The notes under the pieces were generated by a model. That model saw only the letters and a program-made list of their open reading frames with translations. It had not been told where the DNA came from and did no database searches. Below, one piece after another: positions 43,527 to 54,026 of a stretch of DNA of 64,000 bases (position 1 is the stretch's first letter; the number at the start of each line of letters is the position of its first letter). Source of the stretch: Listeria grayi DSM 20601. Lineage in GTDB: Bacteria > Bacillota > Bacilli > Lactobacillales > Listeriaceae. The DNA lies in NCBI RefSeq assembly GCF_000148995.1, contig NZ_GL538352.1:1381178-1445177 (forward strand), given 5' to 3'. The position numbers and the translations under genes are program-made.

Positions 43527-44354
43527 ATGGGGAAAAGTAGTAAGTGGGGAATAATCGTGCTTTCTTTAGTAATAATCAGCATGACATTTCATACAGAAGC
43601 CGTTTATTCCAAAAGTAACCAGCCAAAAGTAGTTTTCAAAGATCGTTTTAATGACGGGAAATTGGATAAGAAGAATTGGAGTTATCTAGAGTCGACCTAT
43701 TACAATCATGAAAAAGCTTATTATTCACCTAAAAATGTGAAAGAGAAAGAGGGTCACTTGATTTTTACAGCAGAACGAAATAAAAACAATCCCGATAAAA
43801 AACCATTTATCAGTGGCGCTGTTCAAAGTAAAAAAGCTTTTCGATATGGTAGGGTCGTGGCAAGAATGAAACTTCCGGTAGGACAAGGTTACTGGCCAGC
43901 ATTTTGGTTGTTGCCGAAAAAAGATACGTACGGCACTTGGCCAGCATCTGGTGAGATAGATATCATGGAAGCAAGAGGGCAAGATAATAACCTCATCACA
44001 GGAACGCTGCATTTTGGCAAACCAGATTTGGAGAGTGAGAATGCTTCCACATTTGTAGAGGCTAACAAAAGATTGAAGACGACATTTGGGAAATGGCACA
44101 CTTATAGCGTTGAATGGTCGCCAAAAGCAATCAAATGGTTAGTAGATGGTAAGGTCTACCACACACAAACCAAGTGGTACAGTGCAAAACCAAATGGCAA
44201 AAAATATCCATCACCGGCACCATTCGATCAAAAATTCTATGTGATCATGAATCTCACAGTCGGTGGGGATTACGTCGATGATCAACTGCCCACGAAAAAA
44301 TCAGGACAAATGCTGATCGACTATGTAAAAGTAACTAGCACATATAAACAATAA
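43527..44354 (+). CDS. Secreted GH16 beta-glucanase
   Basis: 275 aa, ATG with AAAGAGGGAGCG upstream. Signal peptide (WGIIVLSLVIISMTFHTEA). GH16 catalytic motif GEIDIMEARG (about 147-156; ExDxxE with nucleophile and acid/base Glu) and WPAFWLLPKKDTYGTWP before it; HTYSVEWSPKAIKWLVDGK is the family C-terminal hallmark. Predicted to cut beta-1,3 or beta-1,3-1,4 glucans outside the cell. The two beta-glucoside-type PTS permeases in the window could import products. Stands between the HD-domain gene and the str operon. Confidence 0.92.
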   Translation: MGKSSKWGIIVLSLVIISMTFHTEAVYSKSNQPKVVFKDRFNDGKLDKKNWSYLESTYYNHEKAYYSPKNVKEKEGHLIFTAERNKNNPDKKPFISGAVQSKKAFRYGRVVARMKLPVGQGYWPAFWLLPKKDTYGTWPASGEIDIMEARGQDNNLITGTLHFGKPDLESENASTFVEANKRLKTTFGKWHTYSVEWSPKAIKWLVDGKVYHTQTKWYSAKPNGKKYPSPAPFDQKFYVIMNLTVGGDYVDDQLPTKKSGQMLIDYVKVTSTYKQ

Positions 44355-44370
44355 AATTTCAGAAGGCGCC

Positions 44371-44399
44371 TTGACATTTTAATGCAGTGGTGTTACGAT
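44371..44399 (+). promoter_or_regulatory. str operon promoter
   Basis: TTGACA (44371-44376), 17-bp spacer, TACGAT (44394-44399). About 135 nt of leader before rpsL. Confidence 0.82.
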
Positions 44400-44540
44400 A
44401 TTCAAGGTGCCTCTACTAAAAGAGGACGAAAAACAAAACATGTTGTAAGGACGCTATTTCTTACAGCAATTTTCTTTTTCTAAAAAATGAACCACCTGGA
44501 TGTGTGGGACTACTAAATGAAGAGAGGAGGAAACTGACTA

Positions 44541-44954
44541 ATGCCTACAATTAACCAATTAGTTCGCAAACCGCGTCAATCTAAAGGAAAAAAATCTACA
44601 TCACCTGCATTGAACAGAGGCTTTAACAGCTTCAAAAAAGAATTGACTACTGTTAATTCTCCACAAAAACGTGGTGTATGTACTCGTGTAGGTACTATGA
44701 CTCCTAAAAAACCGAACTCCGCATTACGTAAGTATGCTCGTGTTCGTTTGAGTAATGGTATCGAAGTAACAGCTTACATTCCTGGGATCGGACACAACTT
44801 GCAAGAACACAGTGTTGTTCTTATTCGTGGCGGACGTGTAAAAGATTTACCAGGGGTACGTTATCACATCGTTCGTGGTGCTCTTGATACAGCTGGTGTT
44901 GAAAATAGAGGACAAGGCCGTTCTAAATACGGTACTAAAAAACCAAAAAAATAA
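44541..44954 (+). CDS. rpsL: Ribosomal protein S12
   Basis: 137 aa, ATG with AGAGGAGGAAAC upstream. [13 protein letters not shown] start, [20 protein letters not shown] with the streptomycin-resistance Lys positions (KKPNSA; second in PGVRYH region) and a basic tail are the S12 hallmarks. The residues at these sites are the wild-type lysines. First gene of rpsL-rpsG-fusA-tuf. Confidence 0.98.
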   Translation: MPTINQLVRKPRQSKGKKSTSPALNRGFNSFKKELTTVNSPQKRGVCTRVGTMTPKKPNSALRKYARVRLSNGIEVTAYIPGIGHNLQEHSVVLIRGGRVKDLPGVRYHIVRGALDTAGVENRGQGRSKYGTKKPKK

Positions 44955-44986
44955 TAATTATCTAATTAAAGAAAGGAGGATATCTA

Positions 44987-45457
44987 ATGCCTCGTAAAGG
45001 TCCTGTTGCTAAACGTGACGTGTTACCAGATCCGATTTATAATTCCAAATTGGTAACTCGTTTGATCAATAAAATGATGGTAGATGGAAAACGTGGAAAA
45101 TCACAAGCTATCTTGTATGCTGCGTTTGATATCATTAAAGAAGAAACTGGAAATGATCCTATGGAAGTGTATGAACAAGCACTTAAAAACATCATGCCAG
45201 TTCTTGAAGTAAAAGCTCGTCGTGTTGGTGGTGCAAACTATCAAGTTCCGATCGAAGTTCGTGCGGATCGTCGTACTACACTTGGATTGCGTTGGTTAGT
45301 TAACTACTCTCGTCTTCGTGGTGAAAAAACAATGGAACTTCGCCTAGCTCGTGAGATCATGGATGCAGCTAACAATACTGGTGCTTCTGTGAAGAAACGC
45401 GAAGATACACACAAAATGGCAGAAGCGAACAAAGCATTCGCTCACTACCGCTGGTAA
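44987..45457 (+). CDS. rpsG: Ribosomal protein S7
   Basis: 156 aa, ATG with GAAAGGAGG upstream. [20 protein letters not shown] start, [16 protein letters not shown] and [20 protein letters not shown] end as in all S7 proteins ([20 protein letters not shown] here). Binds 16S rRNA and organises the 30S head. Confidence 0.98.
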   Translation: MPRKGPVAKRDVLPDPIYNSKLVTRLINKMMVDGKRGKSQAILYAAFDIIKEETGNDPMEVYEQALKNIMPVLEVKARRVGGANYQVPIEVRADRRTTLGLRWLVNYSRLRGEKTMELRLAREIMDAANNTGASVKKREDTHKMAEANKAFAHYRW

Positions 45458-45518
45458 GATTATTCGTAAACAAGGGCAATTCGTTGCCTAATAAGTTTGA
45501 TGGAAGGAGAAAGACAAC

Positions 45519-47606
45519 ATGGCTAGAGAGTTCTCCTTAGAAAAGACTCGTAATATTGGTATTATGGCGCACATCGATGCGGGTAAAACTACTACTACGG
45601 AACGTATCCTTTTCTATACAGGGCGTATTCACAAAATTGGTGAAACCCATGAAGGTGCTTCTCAAATGGACTGGATGGAGCAAGAGCAAGAACGTGGTAT
45701 CACAATCACTTCTGCTGCGACAACAGCCCAATGGAAAGGGTACCGCGTAAATATCATCGATACTCCAGGACACGTAGACTTCACAGTTGAAGTAGAACGT
45801 TCCCTTCGTGTACTTGATGGTGCAGTCGCAGTACTTGATGCACAATCGGGCGTGGAACCACAAACAGAAACAGTTTGGCGCCAAGCTACTACTTACGGGG
45901 TTCCCCGCGTAGTATTTGTCAACAAAATGGACAAAATCGGTGCAGATTTCTTGTACTCTGTTAAAACATTGCATGACCGTCTTGATGCTAATGCGCATCC
46001 AATTCAATTGCCGATCGGTGCCGAAGATGATTTTCAAGGTATCATCGACTTAATCGAAATGAACGCATTATATTATGAAGATGATCTAGGTAATGATCCG
46101 CATATCAAAGAGATTCCTGAGGATCTTAAAGATCTTGCAGATGAATATCATGGTAAACTAATCGAGGCTGTTGCAGAACTTGATGAAGAACTAATGATGA
46201 AATATCTGGAAGGCGAAGAAATTACGAAAGATGAGCTCAAAGCAGCGATCCGTAAAGGAACACTTGCAGTTGAATTCTATCCAGTAGTATGTGGTACAGC
46301 ATTCAAAAACAAAGGTGTACAACCAATGCTTGATGCTGTTCTAGATTATCTTCCAGCTCCAACTGACGTACCTTCGATTAAAGGTGTTTTACCTGATGGT
46401 GAAGAAGCAGCACGTCACGCTGACGATAGCGAACCATTCTCTTCGTTAGCATTTAAAGTTATGACTGACCCTTATGTTGGCCGTCTAACTTTCTTCCGCG
46501 TTTATTCCGGTACTTTGAACTCCGGTTCTTACGTACAAAACTCTACAAAAGGTAAACGCGAACGTGTCGGACGTATCCTACAAATGCATGCTAACCACCG
46601 TGAGGAAATCGATATTGTTTATTCCGGTGATATCGCTGCAGCTGTTGGCTTGAAAGACACAACTACTGGGGACACGCTTTGTGATGAAAAAGATCAAATC
46701 ATCTTAGAATCCATGGAATTCCCAGAACCAGTTATCTCTGTTGCGATCGAACCAAAATCTAAAGCTGACCAAGATAAGATGAGCCAAGCGCTTGCTAAAC
46801 TTGCAGAAGAAGATCCAACGTTCCGTACCGAAACAAACACAGAAACTGGACAAACTATCATTTCTGGTATGGGTGAACTTCACCTTGATATCTTGGTAGA
46901 CCGTATGAAACGTGAATTCCGCGTAGAAGCTAATGTTGGTAACCCACAAGTTTCTTACCGTGAAACGTTCCGTAAATCTGCTCAAGTAGAAGGTAAATTT
47001 GTACGTCAATCTGGTGGTCGTGGACAATACGGTCACGTTTGGATTGAATTCAGCCCTAACGAAGAAGGTAAAGGTTTTGAATTTGAAAACGCGATTGTCG
47101 GTGGTGTTGTTCCACGTGAATACATCCCAGCAGTTCAAGCGGGCCTTGAAGGTGCATTGGATAACGGTGTGCTTGCAGGATTCCCACTTATTGACATCAA
47201 AGCAAAACTTTATGATGGTTCTTACCATGATGTCGACTCCAACGAAATGGCATTTAAAGTTGCTGCGAGCATGGCCTTGCGTAATGCTGCTAAAAAATGT
47301 GATCCAGTTCTATTAGAACCGATCATGACTGTTGAAGTCGTTATCCCAGAAGAATATCTAGGAGATATCATGGGTAACATCACTAGCCGTCGTGGACGCG
47401 TAGAAGGTATGGAAGCTCGCGGCAACGCTCAAGTTGTTCACGCTTTTGTTCCACTTGCAAACATGTTCGGTTATGCAACAGACTTACGTTCTTCTACACA
47501 AGGTCGAGGCACTTATACAATGCAATTTGACCACTATGAAGAAACACCTAAGTCTATCTCAGAAGAAATTATCAAAGCAAATGGCGGCGGAAATAAAGAA
47601 GATTAA
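45519..47606 (+). CDS. fusA: Elongation factor G
   Basis: 695 aa, ATG with GGAAGGAG upstream. G1 [13 protein letters not shown] (about 17-29), G2 [11 protein letters not shown]3 DTPGHVDF, G4 NKMD; domains II-V follow with GRGQYGHV and YSTDLRS-type ([13 protein letters not shown]) motifs. Drives translocation on the ribosome. Third gene of the str operon. Confidence 0.98.
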   Translation: MAREFSLEKTRNIGIMAHIDAGKTTTTERILFYTGRIHKIGETHEGASQMDWMEQEQERGITITSAATTAQWKGYRVNIIDTPGHVDFTVEVERSLRVLDGAVAVLDAQSGVEPQTETVWRQATTYGVPRVVFVNKMDKIGADFLYSVKTLHDRLDANAHPIQLPIGAEDDFQGIIDLIEMNALYYEDDLGNDPHIKEIPEDLKDLADEYHGKLIEAVAELDEELMMKYLEGEEITKDELKAAIRKGTLAVEFYPVVCGTAFKNKGVQPMLDAVLDYLPAPTDVPSIKGVLPDGEEAARHADDSEPFSSLAFKVMTDPYVGRLTFFRVYSGTLNSGSYVQNSTKGKRERVGRILQMHANHREEIDIVYSGDIAAAVGLKDTTTGDTLCDEKDQIILESMEFPEPVISVAIEPKSKADQDKMSQALAKLAEEDPTFRTETNTETGQTIISGMGELHLDILVDRMKREFRVEANVGNPQVSYRETFRKSAQVEGKFVRQSGGRGQYGHVWIEFSPNEEGKGFEFENAIVGGVVPREYIPAVQAGLEGALDNGVLAGFPLIDIKAKLYDGSYHDVDSNEMAFKVAASMALRNAAKKCDPVLLEPIMTVEVVIPEEYLGDIMGNITSRRGRVEGMEARGNAQVVHAFVPLANMFGYATDLRSSTQGRGTYTMQFDHYEETPKSISEEIIKANGGGNKED

Positions 47607-47711
47607 TTGCTTTTTTTCCCCAGATGCAGTATAACTACAATATAAAGGTCTTTCGGACAAGATTACTTGTTTGAAATATAATTATAAACCCTTAAGGAGG
47701 ATTCATTTAAA

Positions 47712-48899
47712 ATGGCAAAAGCAAAATATGACCGTTCTAAACCCCATGTTAACGTTGGTACAATCGGACACGTTGACCATGGTAAAACTACTTTAACAGC
47801 TGCAATCACAACTGTACTATCTAAGAAAGGTTTTGCAGAAGCTTCTGCATATGACCAAATCGATGGTGCTCCAGAAGAACGTGAACGTGGTATTACAATC
47901 TCTACAGCTCACGTTGAGTACGAAACTGAAAACCGTCACTACGCACACGTAGACTGCCCAGGACACGCTGACTATGTTAAAAACATGATCACTGGTGCTG
48001 CACAAATGGACGGAGCTATCTTAGTAGTATCTGCTGCTGATGGCCCAATGCCACAAACTCGTGAACACATCTTGCTTTCTCGTAACGTAGGTGTTCCATA
48101 CATCGTTGTATTCTTAAACAAATGCGACATGGTGGATGACGAAGAATTACTTGAATTAGTTGAAATGGAAGTTCGTGACTTACTTTCTGAATACGAATTC
48201 CCTGGTGATGACATTCCTGTAGTTAAAGGTTCTGCACTTAAAGCTCTTGAAGGCGAAGCAGAATGGGAAGAAAAAATCAACGAATTGATGGACGCTGTTG
48301 ATTCTTACATCCCAACTCCAGAACGTGACCACGACAAACCATTCATGATGCCAGTTGAGGATGTATTCTCAATCACTGGTCGTGGAACAGTTGCAACTGG
48401 TCGTGTTGAACGTGGAACAATCAAAGTTGGTGACGAAGTAGACGTTATCGGTATCTCTGAAGAAAGCAAAAAAGTTGTTGTAACTGGAGTAGAAATGTTC
48501 CGTAAGTTACTTGACTATGCTGAAGCAGGCGATAACATCGGTGCACTTTTACGTGGTGTTGCACGTGAAGACATCCAACGTGGACAAGTACTTGCTAAAC
48601 CAGGTTCGATCACTCCACACACTACTTTCAAAGCTGAAACTTATGTTTTAACTAAAGAAGAAGGTGGACGTCACACTCCATTCTTCAACAACTATCGTCC
48701 ACAATTCTATTTCCGTACAACTGACGTAACAGGTATTGTTACTTTGCCAGAAGGTACTGAAATGGTTATGCCTGGTGATAACATTGAATTAGCTGTTGAA
48801 TTGATCGCTCCAATCGCTATCGAAGACGGTACTCGTTTCTCCATCCGTGAAGGTGGACGTACTGTAGGTTCAGGCGTTGTAACTACAATCAACAAATAA
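47712..48899 (+). CDS. tuf: Elongation factor Tu
   Basis: 395 aa, ATG with AAGGAGG upstream. [11 protein letters not shown] (about 18-28), [28 protein letters not shown] and three-domain layout. Delivers aminoacyl-tRNA. A gap of 105 bp from fusA leaves room for an extra promoter but none is clear. Confidence 0.98.
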   Translation: MAKAKYDRSKPHVNVGTIGHVDHGKTTLTAAITTVLSKKGFAEASAYDQIDGAPEERERGITISTAHVEYETENRHYAHVDCPGHADYVKNMITGAAQMDGAILVVSAADGPMPQTREHILLSRNVGVPYIVVFLNKCDMVDDEELLELVEMEVRDLLSEYEFPGDDIPVVKGSALKALEGEAEWEEKINELMDAVDSYIPTPERDHDKPFMMPVEDVFSITGRGTVATGRVERGTIKVGDEVDVIGISEESKKVVVTGVEMFRKLLDYAEAGDNIGALLRGVAREDIQRGQVLAKPGSITPHTTFKAETYVLTKEEGGRHTPFFNNYRPQFYFRTTDVTGIVTLPEGTEMVMPGDNIELAVELIAPIAIEDGTRFSIREGGRTVGSGVVTTINK

Positions 48900-48910
48900 T
48901 CTCTTAAATA

Positions 48911-48949
48911 TAAAGACCGATGAGGCATTCCCTCATCGGTCTTTTTTTA
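48911..48949 (+). terminator. Terminator of str operon
   Basis: AAAGACCGATGAGG / CCTCATCGGTCTTT stem followed by a T run. Confidence 0.92.
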
Positions 48950-49019
48950 TTATCATTAGCATTCGGATACCTATTTCCTTTATAATAAAGAAAACATATT
49001 CGCAAAAGGAGCAGTGGAA

Positions 49020-50018
49020 ATGACAGATTTTAATTTGCAAGAAATACAGCTCGTAGAAAGATTGCGTGATAATTACGAAACCTTGAATAAGGCGAAAGTA
49101 ACATTTGTAGATAAGCGTATCAGATATCTGATCGCGCGTTTATTTATGAAGGAAGAAGCCGAATTGGATATAGAGAAATTCATGGCGATGAGCCAATACT
49201 TAAAAGAAGAGACCGGTGTGTTTACGACCTTGACAACGAATATAAGAGCATCTTTAGCTGGGTTGTTGGTTGCAAGTGGAGAAGAAAGTCCGATAGCTGC
49301 TCAACGCTTAGTAAGCTTTTACAAACAGCTCATCGATGCTAAGTTTCAACGCACAGAATATACCTATTTTGCGGCATACTTATTGTTGGAAAACAAGGAA
49401 GGAACCAGAGCTGTTATTAGTAAAGCGCGTGAGATATACCTAGAATTAAAAGCAGATCATCCATTTCTGACTGGTGCTGAAGATATCACTTCCAGCGTCA
49501 TGCTGGCCCAAATGGGTACCGACATGACAGTACATGAAATTGCTGAAATAACGGAATATTACTATCAAGCTTTCGCAGACCTAAAGCTTCGAAAGAGTAA
49601 CGGCCTTCAGTTTCTAGCGGCGACGGGGACATTGCTCTATGGCGAGAAGCAGAAAGCATATATCGAACAAGTCAAAAAAGTATTGGCAATATTAGATAAA
49701 GAACGCATCAAGATCACAGAACTGCATTATTCTGGTGTTGGCATCATGGCTTTTGCATTAGGAGAACAAAAACTTGATGGCAAGTTTCTTGCCAAATTGA
49801 TCGAAGAATTAAAAAGACTGCCTGTGCTGAGATTCGATCGAAAGTTTCAAACAGCAATCGCAATCAGCCTTTATATAGAAAATGAGATTGGCCATATGGA
49901 TCAGCAACAAGTCGAGGGACTAATGATCAGCATGAATCTGCTGATCGCGATCGAACAAGCTGCTCTAGCAAGCGTAGCGGCGGCGAGCACAGTCGCAGCT
50001 TCGAGTGGTGGGAATTAG
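49020..50018 (+). CDS. DUF4003-type protein
   Basis: 332 aa from ATG 49020 (AAAAGGAG upstream). Soluble and largely helical, with VERLRDNYETLNKAKVTFVDKRIRYLIARL at the start and a C-terminal Ala/Ser-rich tail (AALASVAAASTVAASSGGN). The pattern resembles the DUF4003 family of Bacilli, but I am only moderately sure. No catalytic motif found. Single gene between terminators. Confidence 0.65.
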   Translation: MTDFNLQEIQLVERLRDNYETLNKAKVTFVDKRIRYLIARLFMKEEAELDIEKFMAMSQYLKEETGVFTTLTTNIRASLAGLLVASGEESPIAAQRLVSFYKQLIDAKFQRTEYTYFAAYLLLENKEGTRAVISKAREIYLELKADHPFLTGAEDITSSVMLAQMGTDMTVHEIAEITEYYYQAFADLKLRKSNGLQFLAATGTLLYGEKQKAYIEQVKKVLAILDKERIKITELHYSGVGIMAFALGEQKLDGKFLAKLIEELKRLPVLRFDRKFQTAIAISLYIENEIGHMDQQQVEGLMISMNLLIAIEQAALASVAAASTVAASSGGN

Positions 50019-50019
50019 T

Positions 50020-50052
50020 AAAAGGTAGCGGCTCTAAGAGCTGCTACCTTTT
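50020..50052. terminator. Bidirectional terminator
   Basis: AAAAGGTAGCAGCTC-type stem: AAAGGTAGCGGCTCT / AGAGCTGCTACCTTT with one G-T pair. Shared with the dmkB gene. Confidence 0.88.
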
Positions 50053-50053
50053 A

Positions 50054-51034
50054 CTAATTCTTTCTATTTAAAACACTCAAAGTGATCGACAACATGTGAT
50101 CACGATATTTCCCAGATGGAAGTTTATGAATTTCTTTGATTGCCTTTTTGGTATATTTATCTGCAAGTTCAAAAGCTTGTTCTACACCATTGTGTTTTTT
50201 GACCAACACAGCTAATGCTTGTAAGTCTGTATCAGTCATCTCTTCTCTCTTCTCAAGCAGCGGTAAAAACTCATCCTGATGTTTCTGCATCGCATAAATC
50301 AACGGTAGTGAATAATTTCCTTGTTTTACATCATTCAATACAGGTTTGCCGAGACCATCATCTGTGCTGGTGTAATCCAAGATATCATCGATAATCTGGA
50401 AAGCCATGCCAATAAAATGGCCGGCATTTTTCGCTGTATAAAGTGTTTTTCGCGGAGCTTTGCTGGAAACAGCACCGGAATAACAGCTTAGAGCGAATAA
50501 TTGCGCGGTTTTACCGGAAATGCGTGTGAGATAATCTTTGACCGTCACATTCATATGATAAAGATCTTTCATCTGATTCAGTTCGCCCATTAATATTTTT
50601 TCGATATTCTTGCTGTTAAAATCAATATTTTCAACAGAATCGGCATGTGCGGAGAGAATCTTGAAACAGACGCAGAATAGATAGTCACCGGTATAAACAG
50701 CGTATTTCCGTCCGAATTTGGAATGGATCGTCGGCACACCGCGGCGCATGTCTGCATCATCAATCACATCATCGTGGATAAGCGTCGCCATGTGCAGAAC
50801 CTCGAGGGCGCTTGCAACGGCAATCGATCGATCCACATTATATTCTGGCCCGGCTTGAGCAGTCAGCAATACAAAGGCAGGGCGTAAAAGTTTTCCGCCG
50901 GAGTGGATCATAGCATTGATATTTTCAGCGACATTTTTATCGCGGATCTTGATATTTTTTTCGATCGTAACTAAAACTTCTTTTAAATCTTTCTGAAGTT
51001 CAGGATAGTTATTCCACATGGCATTGATTTGCAT
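50054..51034 (-). CDS. dmkB: Polyprenyl diphosphate synthase of the EET locus
   Basis: 326 aa from ATG 51034 (AAAGGAG upstream); the frame is open 14 codons further without a site. Trans-isoprenyl synthase: GGKLLRPAFVLL, first Asp-rich motif LIHDDVIDDADMRRG (about 87-101), second QIIDDILDYTS (about 223-233). In L. monocytogenes the equivalent supplies the prenyl chain for the demethylmenaquinone used in extracellular electron transfer. Lies 16 bp after eetB in the same unit. Confidence 0.88.
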   Translation of the reverse strand: MQINAMWNNYPELQKDLKEVLVTIEKNIKIRDKNVAENINAMIHSGGKLLRPAFVLLTAQAGPEYNVDRSIAVASALEVLHMATLIHDDVIDDADMRRGVPTIHSKFGRKYAVYTGDYLFCVCFKILSAHADSVENIDFNSKNIEKILMGELNQMKDLYHMNVTVKDYLTRISGKTAQLFALSCYSGAVSSKAPRKTLYTAKNAGHFIGMAFQIIDDILDYTSTDDGLGKPVLNDVKQGNYSLPLIYAMQKHQDEFLPLLEKREEMTDTDLQALAVLVKKHNGVEQAFELADKYTKKAIKEIHKLPSGKYRDHMLSITLSVLNRKN

Positions 51035-51050
51035 AGCGAAACTCCTTTGA

Positions 51051-51587
51051 TTAGTGTTCTCTATTTTCTTTCGCAAGGAAAAAAACTTGCAATGTTTTTA
51101 CGTTTTTTAATAAATAATTAGCAGCGATCCCAACAGCGATCCCAGAAAGAATGCCGATGAAAGACAAAACTGGTAAATAAAGCATCACATTCCAAGATTT
51201 AGCTAAAAAGCTAGCTACTAAAAGCTGCCCGACGTTATGAAGTATGCCCCCGGTTGTGCTGACACCAATAATACTGATGCGTTTTGGCCCCAATTGTTTC
51301 ACGAGAAACATTCCGAGCAGACTGATGATTGCTCCACTGGCACTGTATAAGAATGTGGAGATCGTGCCGCCAAGCAGGGTTGCCAGTACTAATCGGATCG
51401 CCACTATGATAAATGTATCTTTGAAGGATAATGTATATAAAGAAATGCAGGTGATAATATTCGATAACCCCAACTTCGCTCCAGGAGCAAAGGCAAAGGG
51501 GAAAGGAATTGCTCGTTCTAAGAGGCCGATAACCACCGCTTGAGCAGCTAGCAAGGCAATGTAAACGAGTCGTTTATTCTTCGTCAT
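51051..51587 (-). CDS. eetB: EetB-type membrane protein (Gx transporter / heptaprenyl diphosphate synthase component I family)
   Basis: 178 aa. About five membrane segments; LERAIPFPFAFAPGAKLGLSNIITCISLY (about 23-51) and TTGGILHNVGQL are marks of the Hpre_diP_synt_I/Gx family, an ECF S-component-like fold. In L. monocytogenes EetB is needed for flavin-based electron transfer. The ribosome site is weak (GGGTTGGATCAC). EetA, its usual upstream partner, is missing: only 142 bp separate it from ndh2, and a terminator fills part of that. Confidence 0.85.
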   Translation of the reverse strand: MTKNKRLVYIALLAAQAVVIGLLERAIPFPFAFAPGAKLGLSNIITCISLYTLSFKDTFIIVAIRLVLATLLGGTISTFLYSASGAIISLLGMFLVKQLGPKRISIIGVSTTGGILHNVGQLLVASFLAKSWNVMLYLPVLSFIGILSGIAVGIAANYLLKNVKTLQVFFLAKENREH

Positions 51588-51664
51588 CTGTGATCCAACC
51601 CATCTTATTCGTTCATTTCCTTTATTGTAAATGATATTTCGCTAAATAGACAGTATTTAAGTAA

Positions 51665-51715
51665 AAAAAGGGAGCAGTCCCATTCGTTTATGAATAGACA
51701 AATGGACTGCTCCAG
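51665..51715 (-). terminator. Terminator of ndh2
   Basis: GGAGCAGTCCATTTGT / CGAATGGGACTGCTCC stem; the minus strand then reads CTTTTTTTAC. It separates ndh2 from eetB-dmkB, so these must have their own promoter or rely on read-through. Confidence 0.88.
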
Positions 51716-51729
51716 CTTTATTTGATAGG

Positions 51730-53613
51730 TTATTTATCTCGATAAATCGATTTAGGTTTACCGTACCACCATTTGCCGAGACCTTTTTGGATCCAAGGAA
51801 CAACCCAGAAGTCAAAGCCGAATGTACGTCCGGCACCGTTCAACATTGCGATGGAAGCAGGTAATGCCCAGAATTTATCCCAGCCAAGCATTGCGCTGAA
51901 AGTAAACATTACTAGGAAGCCAGCACTTCCGATACTTGCTAACCAAGTGAATAGACCAGCTAAGATCGCAAGACCGATCGCAAGTTCGATGAATGGAACT
52001 ACTTTTTGCATGAACAATGCAACGTCAAGGTTTGGCATCAATAATTGCATGATCCATTTAAACCAGCCAGGCATATGTTGTAAGATCGGAACAGTAACAT
52101 TTTGAGCAGCTTCTCCGGCTTTATCACCAGCTGCTTGACTTGCACCAGAAGTAGCTGCAGTTTGCAACCAGTCAAATGGCATCTTAGAAGTTGTTGCTGT
52201 CAGCCAAGAATCCTTACCAATACCGTTGAAAAGACGTCCTAAGTGAGAGAAGTTGACTTTATCCCAAGTACTTTCACCATAAATTTTCGACAATGCTTCA
52301 TCGATCCAGAACCAGCCAAGGTAAACACGTAGTGGTAATACCCAGATAACGTTTCCATAGCGAGAAGTCCAACCGCGGAAAATATTGCGGCCATCTTTGA
52401 TGTGGAAGAATTCGTGCATGATATATTGCCACATGTAGTAGCCACTGCGAATGCCAAAGAAGTAATATAGATTGACCATGTGTTTCATGAAAATCGCGAA
52501 CCAGCCAGATAAATGCATGCTGCCTAAGTGGGCAACACCATATTTAGCACCGATCGAGACCATAACACCATGATATTTACCATTGTAAGGTTCTTTTTCT
52601 GTTCCGCTGATTTCGGAAATGATGCTTTTCGCAGCAGTCATCCCAGTTTGTTCAGCAGCTTCAACGATTTGTGGAGTTGGTTTGCCTTCATTTTCTTCAA
52701 AGTAAGCTAAGTCACCAACTACATAAACGTCTTTCAAACCATCTGCTTCCATAAATTCGTTTACTTTCAAACGACCAGCACGAGCAGATTCCATGCCGTA
52801 TTCTTCTGTATCGGAGTTAGCTTTTACGCCGGCAGTCCAAATCAATGTATGAGTTGGAAGCTCTTGTCCGGATTTCAAGATGATGCGGTCCGATTTAACT
52901 TCAACGATCGGAGCGCTTTTAAGAATTTTGATTCCTTTTTTGACCATGTAGCGTTCTGCTTTATCAGCATCACGACGGTCTAGCATGTTTAGGATCGTTG
53001 GTACAGCTTCGACAACAGACAATTCGATTTCGTTTGGATCGATCTTGTTATCTTTTGCTAAACGAGTTTTCCATTCCAGCAATTCGCCGACCATTTCGAT
53101 TCCAGTAAAGCCGGAACCACAGACTACAAAGCTAAGCATTGCTTTTCGCTTAGCAACATCTTGGATGCGAGAAGCTGCAGTAACAGTATCTTCTATATGT
53201 TTGCGTAGTTTAACAGCGTCTTCCCAAGACCATAATGTAAAGCCGTGTTCTGCAACGCCGGGAGTACCAAAGTCATTTGGCTCGCCACCCATACCTAAAA
53301 TAAGATAATCAAATGGATAAGTGCCGTGTTCGGTAGTGACGATTTTTTTGTCGTGATCGACATTAGTTACATTATCAGTAACTAAATTTACTTTTGTACG
53401 ATTGAATAATCGGCGCAGGTCGTATTGAACTGCAGTTGGTTCCACCCGTGCAGCCGCTACTTCATGTAATTCGGTCATCATGGTGTGATAAGAATGTCTA
53501 TCGATCAATGTAATCGTTACATCTTTATCTTTTTTGTATTTCTTTGCTAATTTCTTAGCTGCATGAACACCTGCATATCCCGCCCCTATTAAAACGATAT
53601 TCTTTTCAGGCAT
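51730..53613 (-). CDS. ndh2: Type II NADH dehydrogenase of EET, with C-terminal membrane domain
   Basis: 627 aa from ATG 53613 (AAGGAG 12 bp upstream; TTG 53625 would touch it). Residues 1-380 are a flavoprotein: FAD fold IVLIGAGYAGVHAAKKL (about 5-21), NADH fold FVVCGSGFTGIEMVGEL (about 165) and VYVVGDLAYFE (about 305). Residues about 380-627 add four or so membrane helices with DoxX-like character, the special feature of the Ndh2 that feeds electrons into the demethylmenaquinone pool for extracellular transfer. Confidence 0.92.
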   Translation of the reverse strand: MPEKNIVLIGAGYAGVHAAKKLAKKYKKDKDVTITLIDRHSYHTMMTELHEVAAARVEPTAVQYDLRRLFNRTKVNLVTDNVTNVDHDKKIVTTEHGTYPFDYLILGMGGEPNDFGTPGVAEHGFTLWSWEDAVKLRKHIEDTVTAASRIQDVAKRKAMLSFVVCGSGFTGIEMVGELLEWKTRLAKDNKIDPNEIELSVVEAVPTILNMLDRRDADKAERYMVKKGIKILKSAPIVEVKSDRIILKSGQELPTHTLIWTAGVKANSDTEEYGMESARAGRLKVNEFMEADGLKDVYVVGDLAYFEENEGKPTPQIVEAAEQTGMTAAKSIISEISGTEKEPYNGKYHGVMVSIGAKYGVAHLGSMHLSGWFAIFMKHMVNLYYFFGIRSGYYMWQYIMHEFFHIKDGRNIFRGWTSRYGNVIWVLPLRVYLGWFWIDEALSKIYGESTWDKVNFSHLGRLFNGIGKDSWLTATTSKMPFDWLQTAATSGASQAAGDKAGEAAQNVTVPILQHMPGWFKWIMQLLMPNLDVALFMQKVVPFIELAIGLAILAGLFTWLASIGSAGFLVMFTFSAMLGWDKFWALPASIAMLNGAGRTFGFDFWVVPWIQKGLGKWWYGKPKSIYRDK

Positions 53614-54026
53614 ATGCTCTCTCAACTCCTTGTATTTTTTTTCACAAAAGCTATTATGAAAAATATAAATAAGACTATTAATCTACCATAGTGTAACAGA
53701 TTGAGAGCGCTTATGTCTAGTCAATTTGAGGGCAAATAGTGCATTTTATAAAAAAATAGTTCTTTGTATGAAAAGTGGCAAAATTCATAGACCAAAAGTA
53801 TCAGTTTTTACCAAGTTATAAAGCTGTTTTTGTATCATTTTTAACATTTAACTACATATTTCCCGAAATACTATTCATTTTTTAGAAAATTTATTCAATT
53901 CCGTTTTTTGATTTAGTATAGACAAACCGCCTAAAGGGTGCTATTATTTGGTTGTGAAAGAGTGTTGGGTTCTAAAAATTAATGTGCATAACGTCACATA
54001 ATAAAAAATTAAAGGTGGGAACTTTT
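53614..54026 (+). promoter_or_regulatory. Divergent ndh2-pplA intergenic region
   Basis: 413 bp, very AT-rich, no gene. The pplA promoter is TAGACA (53919-53924), 17-bp spacer, TATTAT (53942-53947). ATTTTTTAGAAAATT at 53877-53891 matches the CodY box at 13 of 15, but such matches arise by chance in AT-rich DNA. No clear ndh2 promoter identified. Confidence 0.55.

Noticed and set aside
45537-46037. 166-codon open frame antisense to fusA
   Set aside because: Same reason: codon-bias shadow of EF-G.
47103-47118. parS-like TGTTCCACGTGAATAC inside fusA
   Set aside because: Several mismatches to consensus; coding constraint explains it.
46704-47228. 174-codon open frame antisense to fusA
   Set aside because: Product of biased codon use in fusA; low-complexity Phe/Thr/Val-rich translation without a family.
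51573-51612. Short minus-strand frame reading KMGWITDDEE before and across the eetB start, resembling the K-x-G-W-I part of NusG domain II
   Set aside because: Only five residues match, there is a stop just upstream and the rest overlaps eetB. Too short to call a remnant of eetA.
53681-53720. Possible cre or promoter for ndh2 around AGAGCGCTTATG
   Set aside because: Mismatches at fixed cre positions and no well spaced -35/-10 pair.
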